A DNA stretch of 56,865 bases from JAGOBP01 sp046328575 (GTDB lineage: Bacteria; Chloroflexota; Anaerolineae; Fen-1058): NCBI GenBank assembly GCA_046328575.1, contig JAXLWI010000028.1:1-56865 (forward strand), written 5' to 3'. Each line of letters opens with the position of its first letter. Within the stretch, counting starts at the first letter, position 1. The translations under genes were made by a program, and so were the position numbers. The notes beneath the pieces are model-generated. The model saw only the letters and a list, made by a program, of their open reading frames with translations, searched no databases and was not told the origin of the DNA. Positions 1-8,268 of the stretch are shown piece by piece.

Positions 1-1
1 C

Positions 2-760
2 ACCACTAACACCTTTCGCACGCATCGCCGCACGCTGACCCGCGCCGGAATTGGCGCACGTACGCGCGAACTGACGCAACTCGCCGTGCGGTTGGCGCGG
101 GAGGCCGCGGCACAGGCGGGGCGTACCGTCTTTGTGGCTGGATCGATGTCGCCGCTGGAGGATTGTTATGCGCCAGACTTAGTGCCGCCTGACGCTGAAC
201 TGCGCGCCGAACATCGCGAAATTGCGACGGATTTGGCCGATGCGGGCTGCGATGTGCTGTTGGTGGAAACGATGAACTCGATCCGCGAGGCGGTGCTGGC
301 GGTTGAAGCGGCCAAAGCCACCGGGCTACCGGTGCTGGCCAGTTTCGTCGTTGGCCCCAACGGCCAGCCGCCCGATCGTGTGGTGGTGAACGCTTCAGCG
401 GCGAATGCGCCGTTGAGATTACTCAGCGGCGAATCGATTACAGCGGCCGTGCAGGCTGTTAAAGCGCTGAAGCCGGCTGCGATCATGGTGAACTGTGTGC
501 CACTGGCTTTCATCGACGGCGCGTTGGAGGAACTCCGCGCGGCTTTGCCCAGCCCGATCGGCTTGTATGCCAACGTCGGGCACGCCGACGACGCGATCGG
601 GTGGACGCTCACCGACGACGTGCGGCCCGAAGCGTACGCGCAGCACGCGCGGCACTGGCTCGAACACGGCGCGACCATCGTCGGTGGGTGTTGCGGCACT
701 TCACCCGCGCACATTGCCGCTTTGAAGAAACTCATTGATAAGGAAATAGCGACCAGATGA
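2..760 (+). CDS. Homocysteine S-methyltransferase family protein, 5' partial
   Basis: The reading frame is open from the left edge, so the N terminus lies outside the window; the first visible residues (TTNTFRTHRRTL) match the part just after the N-terminal strand of the homocysteine S-methyltransferase barrel. The zinc-binding Cys ligands are visible: VNC near position 490 and the GGCCGT motif near position 685, the usual C-terminal pair. The enzyme should transfer a methyl group to homocysteine from S-methylmethionine, betaine or a similar donor; the donor cannot be told from sequence. An internal GTG at 86 is not needed as a start because homology extends upstream. The stop overlaps the next start (ATGA), so it is co-translated with the HAD gene. 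Confidence 0.88.
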   Translation, partial: TTNTFRTHRRTLTRAGIGARTRELTQLAVRLAREAAAQAGRTVFVAGSMSPLEDCYAPDLVPPDAELRAEHREIATDLADAGCDVLLVETMNSIREAVLAVEAAKATGLPVLASFVVGPNGQPPDRVVVNASAANAPLRLLSGESITAAVQAVKALKPAAIMVNCVPLAFIDGALEELRAALPSPIGLYANVGHADDAIGWTLTDDVRPEAYAQHARHWLEHGATIVGGCCGTSPAHIAALKKLIDKEIATR

Positions 761-1371
761 TAAAAGCACTGATTACAGATTATGGCGGCGTACTGATGCG
801 CACTCGCACCGATCGCGCGCGGCGCGAGTTGGAACAACGTCTGGGCTTGCCGCCGCGCACGATCGAGGATCGCGTCTTTTCGAGCGATCTGTCTACACGC
901 GCGCAGAGCGGTGAGATCAGCGAACCGGAGTTTTGGTCGTCGTTGGGGCGCGACCTAAATCTAGCGCAATTTGATCTCAGCCCTCAAACATTCCGGCTGG
1001 AATTCTTCGCGGACGATTTTCTGGACGGAGAATTGATTCAGTTCTTTCGCAACGCACGCGGCACGTTCAAGACCGGCCTGATCAGCAATGCGTGGGATGG
1101 ACTGCGCGAGCTATTGACTGACCTGTGGCACATCGACGACGCGTTTGATGTCATCACGATTTCGGCCGAGGAAAAAGTGATGAAACCGGACGCCCGCATC
1201 TTTCACACGGCGCTCGAACGGCTGGGCGTGCAGGCTGCTGAAGCGATCTTCCTCGACGACTTCAAAGTCAACGTAGATGCCGCGAATGCGCTGGGCTTGA
1301 TCGGCGTCCACTTCCGATCGAGCGAGCAAGCCCAGCGGGATATTCGTGCACTATTGGATGGAAAGGGTTAA
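757..1371 (+). CDS. HAD-superfamily hydrolase
   Basis: A 204-residue cytosolic HAD phosphatase-type protein. Motif I is DYGGVL (nucleophile Asp8, with Gly in place of the usual second Asp, as in the DFGGVL branch related to the N-terminal domain of epoxide hydrolases). Motif II is the Ser in LISNAW, motif III the Lys in KVMKPD and motif IV the pair in IFLDDF. Because the second, acid-base Asp of motif I is absent, activity on phosphate esters is uncertain. The ATG overlaps the upstream TGA by 4 bases. Substrate unknown. Confidence 0.85.
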   Translation: MIKALITDYGGVLMRTRTDRARRELEQRLGLPPRTIEDRVFSSDLSTRAQSGEISEPEFWSSLGRDLNLAQFDLSPQTFRLEFFADDFLDGELIQFFRNARGTFKTGLISNAWDGLRELLTDLWHIDDAFDVITISAEEKVMKPDARIFHTALERLGVQAAEAIFLDDFKVNVDAANALGLIGVHFRSSEQAQRDIRALLDGKG

Positions 1372-1412
1372 CGACGGATTCGCAGTTGGGGTGAAATCCG
1401 TCGGGCCTACTC

Positions 1413-1943
1413 ATGGCGACGATTGGGATCGTAGCAGATACGCATGTGCCGCAGCGATTGGCGCGGCTGCCGCAGAACTTGGCGGCGGCGCTGCGTGGCG
1501 TCGATCTGATTCTGCACGCCGGCGACCTCAATTCGCGCCGGGTGCTGATCGAGTTGGCGGAAATCGCGCCGGTGCAGGCCGTAGCGGGCAACGCCGATCT
1601 TTTCGGACACGGCTTGCCGTTGACGCGGCTGATCGAGATTGAAGGCAAGCGCATCGGGTTGGTGCATGGCCACGGCGGCTGGGCCAAGTATCTGGCGGGC
1701 AAAGTGCGCGATCGGCTAGGCTATCGCGAAGAGTACTATGTGAACATTGTGGCGGAGTCGTTTGGCCACGTGGACGCGATCGTGTTTGGGCACACGCACC
1801 GTCCGCATTGCGAAGTCCGATCGAGTGTATTGTTGTTCAATCCCGGACCAATCGCGCCCACGTATTACACCACGCCCGGTCCGCAAATCGGCTTGCTGCA
1901 CGTGTCGGCGCAGGGCTTAACGACTGAAATCGTCAGGCTGTAA
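1413..1943 (+). CDS. Metallophosphoesterase, YfcE/MJ0936 family
   Basis: A 176-residue protein of the small two-metal phosphodiesterase family. All metal-binding blocks are present in order: ADTH (residues 8-11), LHAGDL, GNAD, VHGH and the C-terminal GHTHRPH, then the NPGP turn typical of YfcE. Members hydrolyse phosphodiesters in the cytosol; the natural substrate is usually unknown. It sits 41 bases after the HAD gene and is probably transcribed with it. The full family length is present. Confidence 0.88.
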   Translation: MATIGIVADTHVPQRLARLPQNLAAALRGVDLILHAGDLNSRRVLIELAEIAPVQAVAGNADLFGHGLPLTRLIEIEGKRIGLVHGHGGWAKYLAGKVRDRLGYREEYYVNIVAESFGHVDAIVFGHTHRPHCEVRSSVLLFNPGPIAPTYYTTPGPQIGLLHVSAQGLTTEIVRL

Positions 1944-1976
1944 CGGCTTCGTAACCTGATTGTTCTGAAAGGCAAA

Positions 1977-2005
1977 TTGGCTGTTGACTTGATTTGTTGT
2001 ACAAT
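1977..2005 (+). promoter_or_regulatory. Candidate promoter for the TIM-barrel isomerase gene
   Basis: TTGGCT (1977-1982), a 17-base spacer and TACAAT (2000-2005). The expected transcription start at about 2012 leaves only a few bases before the GTG at 2018, and no ribosome binding site is seen, so the mRNA may be nearly leaderless. Confidence 0.4.
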
Positions 2006-2017
2006 GCTGCGTAAGTT

Positions 2018-2806
2018 GTGACGATTATGATTGATCGTGCGCTAATTTCCGTCGAACATTTCGGCGACCTGGCTGAGCATCTAGCAGTCGCTCGACAGTA
2101 CGGTCTGGGCTTGGAACTCCAGGAATTTTCTGATCCCAACGTGCTGGACGGCGATTGGCGCGGTCTCCTCGATCGGTATCGGCGTGCTTTGAAGGATTTC
2201 CCCGGCCTGTTGTCGATGCACGGCGCGTACATCGATCTCGTCAGCGGCAGCCCTGATTTGCGGCTAGTGGCACTGACCCGCGAACGCTATTTACACAACC
2301 TGGAAATCGGCCGCGAGTTGGGTGTGAAGTACATCGACTTTCACGCCAACTATTTGCCGCTCGTCGATCATCCCAGTTATCTGCCCGGCTGGGTGGAACG
2401 GCAGGTGGCCTTCTGGTCTCCGTTGGCCGAACAGGCGGCGCAGTCAAGCATTGTGTTGTTGCTGGAAAATATGTGGGAGCCGGATCCCGCTATCATCGTG
2501 CGCATCCTCGAACGTGTCCAATCGCCGTATTTGCGGGCTTGCCTCGACGTGGGACATGCGGTGTTGTATTCACATCTGCCGATCAGCGCGTGGATCCGTG
2601 AACTAGGCGAAGACTTGGTCTACACGCATCTGCACAACAATCACGGCACCACCGACGAGCACTTGGCTTTTGGCGACGGCGTGATCGATTTTCCGGAGTT
2701 GCTCACTTTGATGCGGGCGTTGCAACAACCACCCTTGTTCAGCCTGGAACTACCCAACCTCACACTGATCAAAGACAGTCTGCCCTATTTGAAACTGACA
2801 CTCTAA
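2018..2806 (+). CDS. Sugar phosphate isomerase/epimerase-like TIM-barrel protein
   Basis: A 262-residue protein with the features of the AP-endonuclease-2/xylose-isomerase-like barrel: SMHGAYID, DFHANY, LLLENMWE, LDVGHAVLY and THLHNNHGT, in which the Glu, Asp and His residues usually bind a divalent metal. It probably isomerises or epimerises a sugar or sugar derivative, but the substrate cannot be named. The start is taken as GTG 2018; ATG 2027 is an alternative and neither has a clear Shine-Dalgarno sequence. It stands alone, ending just before a strong terminator. Confidence 0.82.
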   Translation: MTIMIDRALISVEHFGDLAEHLAVARQYGLGLELQEFSDPNVLDGDWRGLLDRYRRALKDFPGLLSMHGAYIDLVSGSPDLRLVALTRERYLHNLEIGRELGVKYIDFHANYLPLVDHPSYLPGWVERQVAFWSPLAEQAAQSSIVLLLENMWEPDPAIIVRILERVQSPYLRACLDVGHAVLYSHLPISAWIRELGEDLVYTHLHNNHGTTDEHLAFGDGVIDFPELLTLMRALQQPPLFSLELPNLTLIKDSLPYLKLTL

Positions 2807-2819
2807 AGCTGCCTATAAG

Positions 2820-2850
2820 AAAACGCGACCCACTTTCGGGTCGCGTTTTT
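2820..2850. terminator. Bidirectional rho-independent terminator
   Basis: AAAACGCGACCC (2820-2831), a 6-base loop and GGGTCGCGTTTTT. It has a T run on the plus strand and, read on the minus strand, TTTT after the stem, so it can serve both converging genes. Confidence 0.88.
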
Positions 2851-2857
2851 GTTGAGA

Positions 2858-3157
2858 TTACTTTTTCACTCGAGTTTTACGGGCTAAGCCTTTGGGCCAG
2901 TCCACCACTTTGCGTTTTGGCTCGGCTTCGACCATATGCTTCATCGCCTGGGCGATCTCTTCTGGATCATAGCCTTCCGACTGCGCTGCCAACTCGTCGA
3001 GCGCAGCACGTTCTTCGGCTGTAATCGGCCGGCCAGCTTGCACGTCGAGGTCGGCCATCGCCAACAGCAGGGCGCGTTGATCGGGCGTTAACTTGCGCGC
3101 ATTCTCCAACAACCACTTGGCTTTGCCGGATGCAAACAGGGATTTTTTCTGGGCCAT
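2858..3157 (-). CDS. Small charged protein of unknown function
   Basis: A 99-residue soluble protein that I do not recognise. It is rich in Ala, Lys and Glu, mostly predicted helical, with a Lys-rich N terminus (MAQKKSLFASGKAK) and C terminus (ARKTRVKK). The middle part, LTPDQRALLLAMADLDVQ followed by ITAEERAALDELA, looks like two amphipathic helices. There is no signal peptide or membrane segment. It is a single-gene unit with its own promoter (3194-3221), an AAGGAC ribosome site and a terminator. The clear expression signals make it a real gene. Confidence 0.7.
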   Translation of the reverse strand: MAQKKSLFASGKAKWLLENARKLTPDQRALLLAMADLDVQAGRPITAEERAALDELAAQSEGYDPEEIAQAMKHMVEAEPKRKVVDWPKGLARKTRVKK

Positions 3158-3193
3158 GCCGATCGTCCTTTTGACGCTCGCGGTGTTACTTTC

Positions 3194-3221
3194 ATTATAC
3201 GCTAAGCCGGGGCTGAGTCAA
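3194..3221 (-). promoter_or_regulatory. Sigma70-type promoter for the 99-residue protein gene
   Basis: Read on the minus strand: TTGACT (3221-3216), a 16-base spacer and a perfect TATAAT (3199-3194). It predicts a 5' leader of about 30 bases containing AAGGAC before the ATG at 3157. Confidence 0.75.
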
Positions 3222-3351
3222 AGCCCAATCCTTGCTTCAGGATTGACAATCGTGCCGGGCACATGCACAATAAGACCACGCCGATTGCCTAATCTGCACA
3301 GGATAGCCTGCGGGCTTTTCGGCGCATTCAAATCGCTAGGAGGAAGGAATC

Positions 3352-5106
3352 GTGAACGCTGGTCAGTTTCGAGTTCGTGTAGCAATAATTGTTGCTTTAT
3401 TATCGATGGCGGTCGGGGTGTGGCTGGTGCCGCCGACCAATCATGCGCTGCAGGCTGCCGATGCGGGATCGGGGCCGGCTTCTGTTCCCGGACCGGAAGT
3501 GATTGTGCGTGCCGTGAATAACCCAGGTAGCCGCCTTTTCGTGCCGCCGCCGTCTCCGGCACTTCGACTCAATCCCAATGCACCCAGCGCAGCTACGTTC
3601 AATGTCACGTATAACGGCTTTCCGGCCAACGCTCAGGCGGCTTTCCAATACGCCGTCGATATTTGGGCCGGGCTGCTGGATTCATCGGTGACGATCAACA
3701 TCACCGCCACGTGGACGCCACTTGCGACGGGTGTATTGGGTTCCGCCGGAGCGATCAGTCTCTATCGGAACTTTCCGGGCGCGCCTGCTGCTAACACGTG
3801 GTTCTCTGACGCACTGGCCGATCGGCGGGCGTGCGGCAATCGCGGCGGCACGTATGACATCAATGCCAACTTCAACAGTAATTTTGCCGATTGGTATTTC
3901 GGTACCGACGGTAACGTGCCCTTCACTCAATGGGATTTTGTCTCGGTGGTCTTACATGAGATCGGGCACGGTCTGGGCTTTGCTGGATCTTTCACGACGG
4001 TAAGCGCGGGCATTGGCCAATGGGATCATCCCTCATTTCCCGGCACACCCACGATCTACACGCGTTTCGTCCGCGACGGTTTGGGCAATCCGATTATCTC
4101 TTATGCCAGTCCATCGGCCGCGCTTGGTACAGCGCTGCAAGGCGGGGCTAGTGGCCTGTTTTGGACTGGCCCGTTTGGCACGGCCGGCAACAGTGGCACA
4201 CAGCCCACGCTGTATTCACCCAATCCGTGGGAAGCCGGCTCCAGTTTCTCGCACTTTGATCAGGCCACGTACGCGGTTGAACTGATGAAGCCTGCGCTGC
4301 CCAACGGCACGGCGATTCACTCGCCCGGCACACGCACGCTGGGCGCGTTGCGTGACATCGGCTGGGGTGACGAACTGGTGATTCAGGCCTTCGGCTACAA
4401 CACCACTGGCATTGTCGAATGGATACAGCTCAGAAATAACTCGTCGGTGTCGGTGAACCTGAGCGACTATGCCATTGGCGACGAAGAGCGGCAAGGCGGC
4501 ACAGAAGGCATGTTCCTGCTGCCCAACGTCAATCTGGCGGCGGGTGCATTGTTCACCATGCGCGTGCGCAGCGATGGCACGTGGGCGACCGCTTATCCGG
4601 GCGATCCCAATCCGACCTATTGCTGGAATTGCACGAGCGGCTATACAAATCTGACCAACTACAGTCTGTGGGGCGGCACGGCTGGCGATCTGGCTAACAC
4701 GGGCGACGAAATCGTCTTGCTGCGCACCAACGGCGGCCAAGCCGACACCGACGGCGTTACCGATGACTTTATCATCGACGCAATGTGTTATGGAACCGGA
4801 CAAACGTACATCGATACCGATGGCAGCGGGACCATGAATGGCCGCGATCGCAACATCTTCACCAACGGTACCTGCCTGAGCACGCTGGCGTCAGGCAGTT
4901 TCCAGCGTGCGTCGACCGTAGAGACGTGCGTGCCGTCCACTGCCTTGACCGATAATCCCACGGCCGTCACAGTGAACTCATTAGAGGCGGCGCGCTCAAC
5001 CACCGACCCAGATTCGGCGGCCAACTCCAGCCGATTGCTGATCGCGGCGACTGCGTTGTTGTTGGCGGGCGGCGTGGCCGTTTATCGGCGGCGACCGGCG
5101 CGTTAG
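3352..5106 (+). CDS. Secreted zinc metalloprotease with lamin-tail module and C-terminal membrane anchor
   Basis: Start GTG 3352 is fixed by a strong AGGAGGAAGG site. Domains in order (584 residues): signal peptide about 1-35; catalytic region with VLHEIGHGLGFAG (His202, Glu203, His206); a lamin-tail-like segment from about residue 350 (WIQLRNNSSVSVNLSDYAIGDE); a hydrophobic helix at about 562-578 ending in YRRRPAR, which should hold the protein at the cell surface. HExxH binds zinc and supplies the catalytic Glu; the third metzincin His (HExxHxxGxxH) is Gly here, so the third ligand is elsewhere or absent. Substrate unknown. A single-gene unit. Confidence 0.8.
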   Translation: MNAGQFRVRVAIIVALLSMAVGVWLVPPTNHALQAADAGSGPASVPGPEVIVRAVNNPGSRLFVPPPSPALRLNPNAPSAATFNVTYNGFPANAQAAFQYAVDIWAGLLDSSVTINITATWTPLATGVLGSAGAISLYRNFPGAPAANTWFSDALADRRACGNRGGTYDINANFNSNFADWYFGTDGNVPFTQWDFVSVVLHEIGHGLGFAGSFTTVSAGIGQWDHPSFPGTPTIYTRFVRDGLGNPIISYASPSAALGTALQGGASGLFWTGPFGTAGNSGTQPTLYSPNPWEAGSSFSHFDQATYAVELMKPALPNGTAIHSPGTRTLGALRDIGWGDELVIQAFGYNTTGIVEWIQLRNNSSVSVNLSDYAIGDEERQGGTEGMFLLPNVNLAAGALFTMRVRSDGTWATAYPGDPNPTYCWNCTSGYTNLTNYSLWGGTAGDLANTGDEIVLLRTNGGQADTDGVTDDFIIDAMCYGTGQTYIDTDGSGTMNGRDRNIFTNGTCLSTLASGSFQRASTVETCVPSTALTDNPTAVTVNSLEAARSTTDPDSAANSSRLLIAATALLLAGGVAVYRRRPAR

Positions 5107-5130
5107 GCGTTAGTTCCACTTCGACTTACT

Positions 5131-5171
5131 ACATCGCCCCGCTGGTTTTGAATTTTCCAGCGGGGCGATGT
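5131..5171. terminator. Convergent hairpin terminator
   Basis: ACATCGCCCCGCTGG (5131-5145), an 11-base loop and CCAGCGGGGCGATGT (5157-5171). The 15-base perfect stem lies between the ends of the converging metalloprotease and ligase genes; there is no T run, so its terminator role rests on position and strength. Confidence 0.6.
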
Positions 5172-5172
5172 G

Positions 5173-6888
5173 TTAGTTCTCGGCGGCTTCCAGTTTCGCG
5201 CGCAAGTCGCGCTTCAGGATTTTGCCAACGGGATTGCGCGGCAGCGCCTCGACGATCAGCAGTTTCTTCGGCATCTTGTAAGACGCCATGTCTTTGGATT
5301 TCAAGAAGTCGTGCAGTTCGTCGATGGTGATCGACTGATCCTTTTTCGGCGCGACCACGGCGCAGATCCGTTCGTCGTCCAACCGCCGATCGGTGATGCC
5401 GACCACGGCGACCTCGGCCACCTTGGGATGCTCGACCAGCAGCGCTTCGATCTCCTCCGGCGCGATCTTCATGCCGCCGCGAATGATCAAATCTTTTAGC
5501 CGCCCCACAAAGCGATACCGATTCAACTCGCCGCCTTCGCCCGCGATTTCGAATAGATCGCCGGTGTAGAAGTAACCGTCGCCATCGAAGGACTTAGCGG
5601 TCAAGTCGGGCCGCGCGTAGTAGCCGGCAAACACCGTCGGGCCTTTGATGGCCAACTCACCTGCTACATTCGGCTCGGTGATCGTCGCTTTCGTGATCGG
5701 ATCGACCAGCTTGGTAGACATGCCCCGCACCGCGCGATTGGTCCACGCGAAGCCGGGCACGCCGTAACGCGGAAAGTAGCGGGCACGCTCGGCGGCATCG
5801 GGAATCTCATCGGGCGCGCTGATCAACGCCGTGCCTTCGTTGCTGCCAAAGAAATTCAACACGTTGATGTGGTGCTGTTCCTTCCAACTGCGCGTCATCC
5901 ATTCGGACAACGGCGCCGAACCAGACCCGATGTTTTTGATCGAACTCAGATCGGCGTTAGCGAGGATGGCGGGATTGAGCAGCAGCATGTTCAACAGCAC
6001 TGGCGGCACGACGGTGTAGTTGACGCGCTCAGCTTTGATTTGGCCTAAAAACAAGCCCAAATTCAACGGGTGATGCATCACCAACTTGCCGCCCGTCAAC
6101 AGCCACGGTACCAGCATTCCGCCGATGGCGCTCATGTTCACCATCGGAAAGGGGTTGAGCAGTGTGTCGCCGCGCTCGATCTGCGCGCCGTCGGTGGTGG
6201 CATACGCGATGCTGATCCAGTGATTGTGGCTGCGCGGTACGCCCTTCGGTTCGGCCTCAGTGCCCGATGTCCAGCAGATCGTGGAGACCTCATTAGCGGT
6301 GATCGGGTAGGCAGCCCGTTGTATCGCCAAGCCCGGATAATCGGCGGGCGCGACGACCAGGTCCGTCCACGCGATCACATCGACTGGCAAGTCGTCGCCG
6401 AGCGCGATGATCGTTTTGAGGCTGGGCACTTCGGGTTGAAGATGCTGCACCATCTCGACGTAGTTGAAGCCGCCGAAGTGGCTCGTCGTAATGAAGGCTT
6501 TGGGCGCGACGATGCTCAGCGTTTGGCGCAGTTCGTGCGTCCGATATTGCACGGGCAAGGGACTGACGATCACGCCGAGCCGCGCGGCAGCCAGATACAC
6601 GATCGGCAGTTCGACGATGTTGGGCAACTGCACCATGACTACGTCGTCTTTAGTGAGGCCCAACTTCAGCAGGCTGCTCGCCAGTCGATCGACTTGTTCC
6701 GCGAGTTCGGCATAGGTGAAGCGCTGCGGCTGGCCAACAGTCAATTCTGCGCGATTCGGCGGATCAACTAGCGCGACAGCGTGCGGTGTAGCAGCCGCAT
6801 TGCGGCGGAACAGATCATCCAGCGTGTCTGTTCCCCAATAACCAGCGGTGGTATACGCCTGAATTTGTTCGGGGGCAACTAACAACAT
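5173..6888 (-). CDS. AMP-dependent acyl-CoA synthetase/ligase
   Basis: A 571-residue class I adenylate-forming enzyme of normal length. Motifs in order: the phosphate-binding loop TSGTEAEPKGVP, the A5-type region FFGSNEGT, the GYFYTGDLF motif, the hinge GRLKDLIIRGGMKIAPEEIE and the C-terminal catalytic Lys region NPVGKILKRDLR. It activates a carboxylic acid to the acyl-adenylate and then to acyl-CoA. Overall style is closer to cyclohexanecarboxylate or dihydroxybenzoate ligases than to long-chain FadD, but the substrate is not settled. GGGAGGAG lies about 6 bases before the ATG. It is the likely entry enzyme for the beta-oxidation genes elsewhere in the window. Confidence 0.88.
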   Translation of the reverse strand: MLLVAPEQIQAYTTAGYWGTDTLDDLFRRNAAATPHAVALVDPPNRAELTVGQPQRFTYAELAEQVDRLASSLLKLGLTKDDVVMVQLPNIVELPIVYLAAARLGVIVSPLPVQYRTHELRQTLSIVAPKAFITTSHFGGFNYVEMVQHLQPEVPSLKTIIALGDDLPVDVIAWTDLVVAPADYPGLAIQRAAYPITANEVSTICWTSGTEAEPKGVPRSHNHWISIAYATTDGAQIERGDTLLNPFPMVNMSAIGGMLVPWLLTGGKLVMHHPLNLGLFLGQIKAERVNYTVVPPVLLNMLLLNPAILANADLSSIKNIGSGSAPLSEWMTRSWKEQHHINVLNFFGSNEGTALISAPDEIPDAAERARYFPRYGVPGFAWTNRAVRGMSTKLVDPITKATITEPNVAGELAIKGPTVFAGYYARPDLTAKSFDGDGYFYTGDLFEIAGEGGELNRYRFVGRLKDLIIRGGMKIAPEEIEALLVEHPKVAEVAVVGITDRRLDDERICAVVAPKKDQSITIDELHDFLKSKDMASYKMPKKLLIVEALPRNPVGKILKRDLRAKLEAAEN

Positions 6889-6915
6889 TGACTACTCCTC
6901 CCAGGGTAGATTGAG

Positions 6916-6934
6916 AAACTCAAAGGCTGAGTTT
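6916..6934. promoter_or_regulatory. Inverted repeat upstream of the acyl-CoA ligase, possible operator
   Basis: AAACTCA, 5-base spacer, TGAGTTT, located 27 bases before the ligase start. Its size and place fit a repressor site. It does not match the TGACT/AGTCA sites at the tetR gene, so a different regulator is likely if it is functional. Confidence 0.35.
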
Positions 6935-7017
6935 TCTGACAAACAGATTGCATGTTGCCGCGCAACGCTCAGGCGCCTCGCGTTGCACCGCTCCCCCCGG
7001 AGGTCAACACGCAGCGA

Positions 7018-7809
7018 TTAGTTTTCAGCGCGTTGGCCCCGGCGCGGTGGCCAGGGAATGAACGCGCTCGTTGTGTCCATATACTCCTTGTAACCGGGCT
7101 TGGTCTTCGCTAAAGTTTTTTCCAGCAAACCTACGCCCGATACTTTTACCAGAAACAACGTCATGATGATCGGGCTGAAGATCGACCACCAGCCGCCCGC
7201 ACTCGTCGCGATTAGATAGTAGCCCCACCATTGCGCGCTATCGCCAAAGTAATTGGGATGACGCGTGTACGCCCACAAACCGGTGTTAAGCAACTTGCCT
7301 TTGTTCGCTGGATTCGCTCTGAAGGCTTTGAGTTGCGCATCGCCGACAGCTTCGAAATAGAACCCGATGATCCACGCCAGCACGCCGAAGCCATCCACCA
7401 ACCCGATCGGACTTGGCCCCGACTGTGCGATCAATAGCGGCGCGCCGATCACAAACATCAGCACACCTTGCAGCAGAAAGACCTGAAAGAAACTCACCCA
7501 CCAGTAGCGTTCCGGCCCGTACTTGCGGCGAAACTCCTGGTAGCGAAAGTCTTCCGGCTTGCCGTGGTTGCGTTGATGAATGTGAAGCCCTAACCGCAAG
7601 CCCCAGATCGTGACCAGCGCGGCGATTAGTAGTTTGCGTGGCAGATGACCATCGGGCGTGAGCAGGAAATACACCCATACTTGCAGCACGAAGCCGGGTC
7701 CCCAGTACGTATCGACGATGCTGGCATTCTTGATGCGGACGCTGTAAATCCACAGCAGCGTCATCATGAGCAGAATTGCGCCGAAACCGATTAAGTAATT
7801 TTGTAACAT
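7018..7809 (-). CDS. DUF1295 (steroid 5-alpha-reductase-like) membrane protein
   Basis: A 263-residue integral membrane protein with about six hydrophobic segments. The C-terminal part holds the family signature GLWAYTRHPNYFGD followed by WWGYY, and ends in a Lys-rich stretch KPGYKEYMDTTSAFIPW, all typical of DUF1295. Related enzymes reduce a double bond in sterols or fatty acyl chains, or methylate isoprenylated substrates; none of these can be assigned. GGAG precedes the ATG. It lies 208 bases upstream of, and in the same direction as, the ligase, after the thioesterase. Confidence 0.85.
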   Translation of the reverse strand: MLQNYLIGFGAILLMMTLLWIYSVRIKNASIVDTYWGPGFVLQVWVYFLLTPDGHLPRKLLIAALVTIWGLRLGLHIHQRNHGKPEDFRYQEFRRKYGPERYWWVSFFQVFLLQGVLMFVIGAPLLIAQSGPSPIGLVDGFGVLAWIIGFYFEAVGDAQLKAFRANPANKGKLLNTGLWAYTRHPNYFGDSAQWWGYYLIATSAGGWWSIFSPIIMTLFLVKVSGVGLLEKTLAKTKPGYKEYMDTTSAFIPWPPRRGQRAEN

Positions 7810-7825
7810 GAGTATCTCCGAGTGA

Positions 7826-7853
7826 AATGACCAAAGACCAATGAAAAATGACG
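7826..7853. repeat. Heptanucleotide repeat, AATGACC family
   Basis: Four degenerate 7-base units: AATGACC, AAAGACC, AATGAAA, AATGACG. They fill the short spacer between the thioesterase stop and the DUF1295 start. The same kind of repeat is seen at 47766. Confidence 0.75.
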
Positions 7854-7866
7854 ACCGCTGAATGCT

Positions 7867-8268
7867 TTAGACTAACTTTTGAAACTCTTCTGAAAACGTG
7901 TGGACATTACCCTGCTTATCGATGAGCATGAGTTTGACGCTGCCGGTGACCAAGCGTAGGCGCGTATCGGCGTTGATGATCTCGTAGCCGAACGTCAGCG
8001 CGCGGCTGCGCAGTGAGTCGATCCACGTGCGGACGGTGATCCGTTCGTTGTAGTGCGCGGGCGACAGGTAACGCACGTTCACATCGGTGACGGCCAGCGA
8101 TAAGCCGCTCCGCTCCACAGCGACGTAGTCGAGGTGTTTCTGCCGCATGAACTCCGAGCGGCCTTCTTCCATCCACACCACGTAGTTGCTGTGATGGACG
8201 ATGCCCATCTGATCGGTCTCGGCGTAACGCACGTAAAAGGTGGTCTCAACAACTTTGTCATCAGTCAT
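7867..8268 (-). CDS. Acyl-CoA thioesterase, YbgC/FadM hotdog family
   Basis: A 133-residue single hotdog-fold protein. The N-terminal FYVRYAETDQMGIVHHSNYVVWMEEGR is the family signature, with Asp in ETDQMG as the catalytic residue of 4-hydroxybenzoyl-CoA-thioesterase-like enzymes. It hydrolyses acyl-CoA to free acid and CoA in the cytosol, perhaps releasing acyl chains that block beta-oxidation. Its ATG directly follows the stop of the ABC transporter gene (zero-base gap), so the two are translationally linked. Confidence 0.87.
   Translation of the reverse strand: MTDDKVVETTFYVRYAETDQMGIVHHSNYVVWMEEGRSEFMRQKHLDYVAVERSGLSLAVTDVNVRYLSPAHYNERITVRTWIDSLRSRALTFGYEIINADTRLRLVTGSVKLMLIDKQGNVHTFSEEFQKLV

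Noticed and set aside
166..837. 223-codon minus-strand open frame
   Set aside because: Antisense to the methyltransferase and HAD genes, Ser/Ala/Thr-rich with no recognisable domain.
1983..2005. TTGACT-TACAAT as the promoter at 1983-2005
   Set aside because: The spacer is only 11 bases; TTGGCT six bases upstream with a 17-base spacer is the better partner.
6070..6771. 233-codon plus-strand open frame
   Set aside because: Antisense to the acyl-CoA ligase, whose motifs are all in place; no motif in this frame.
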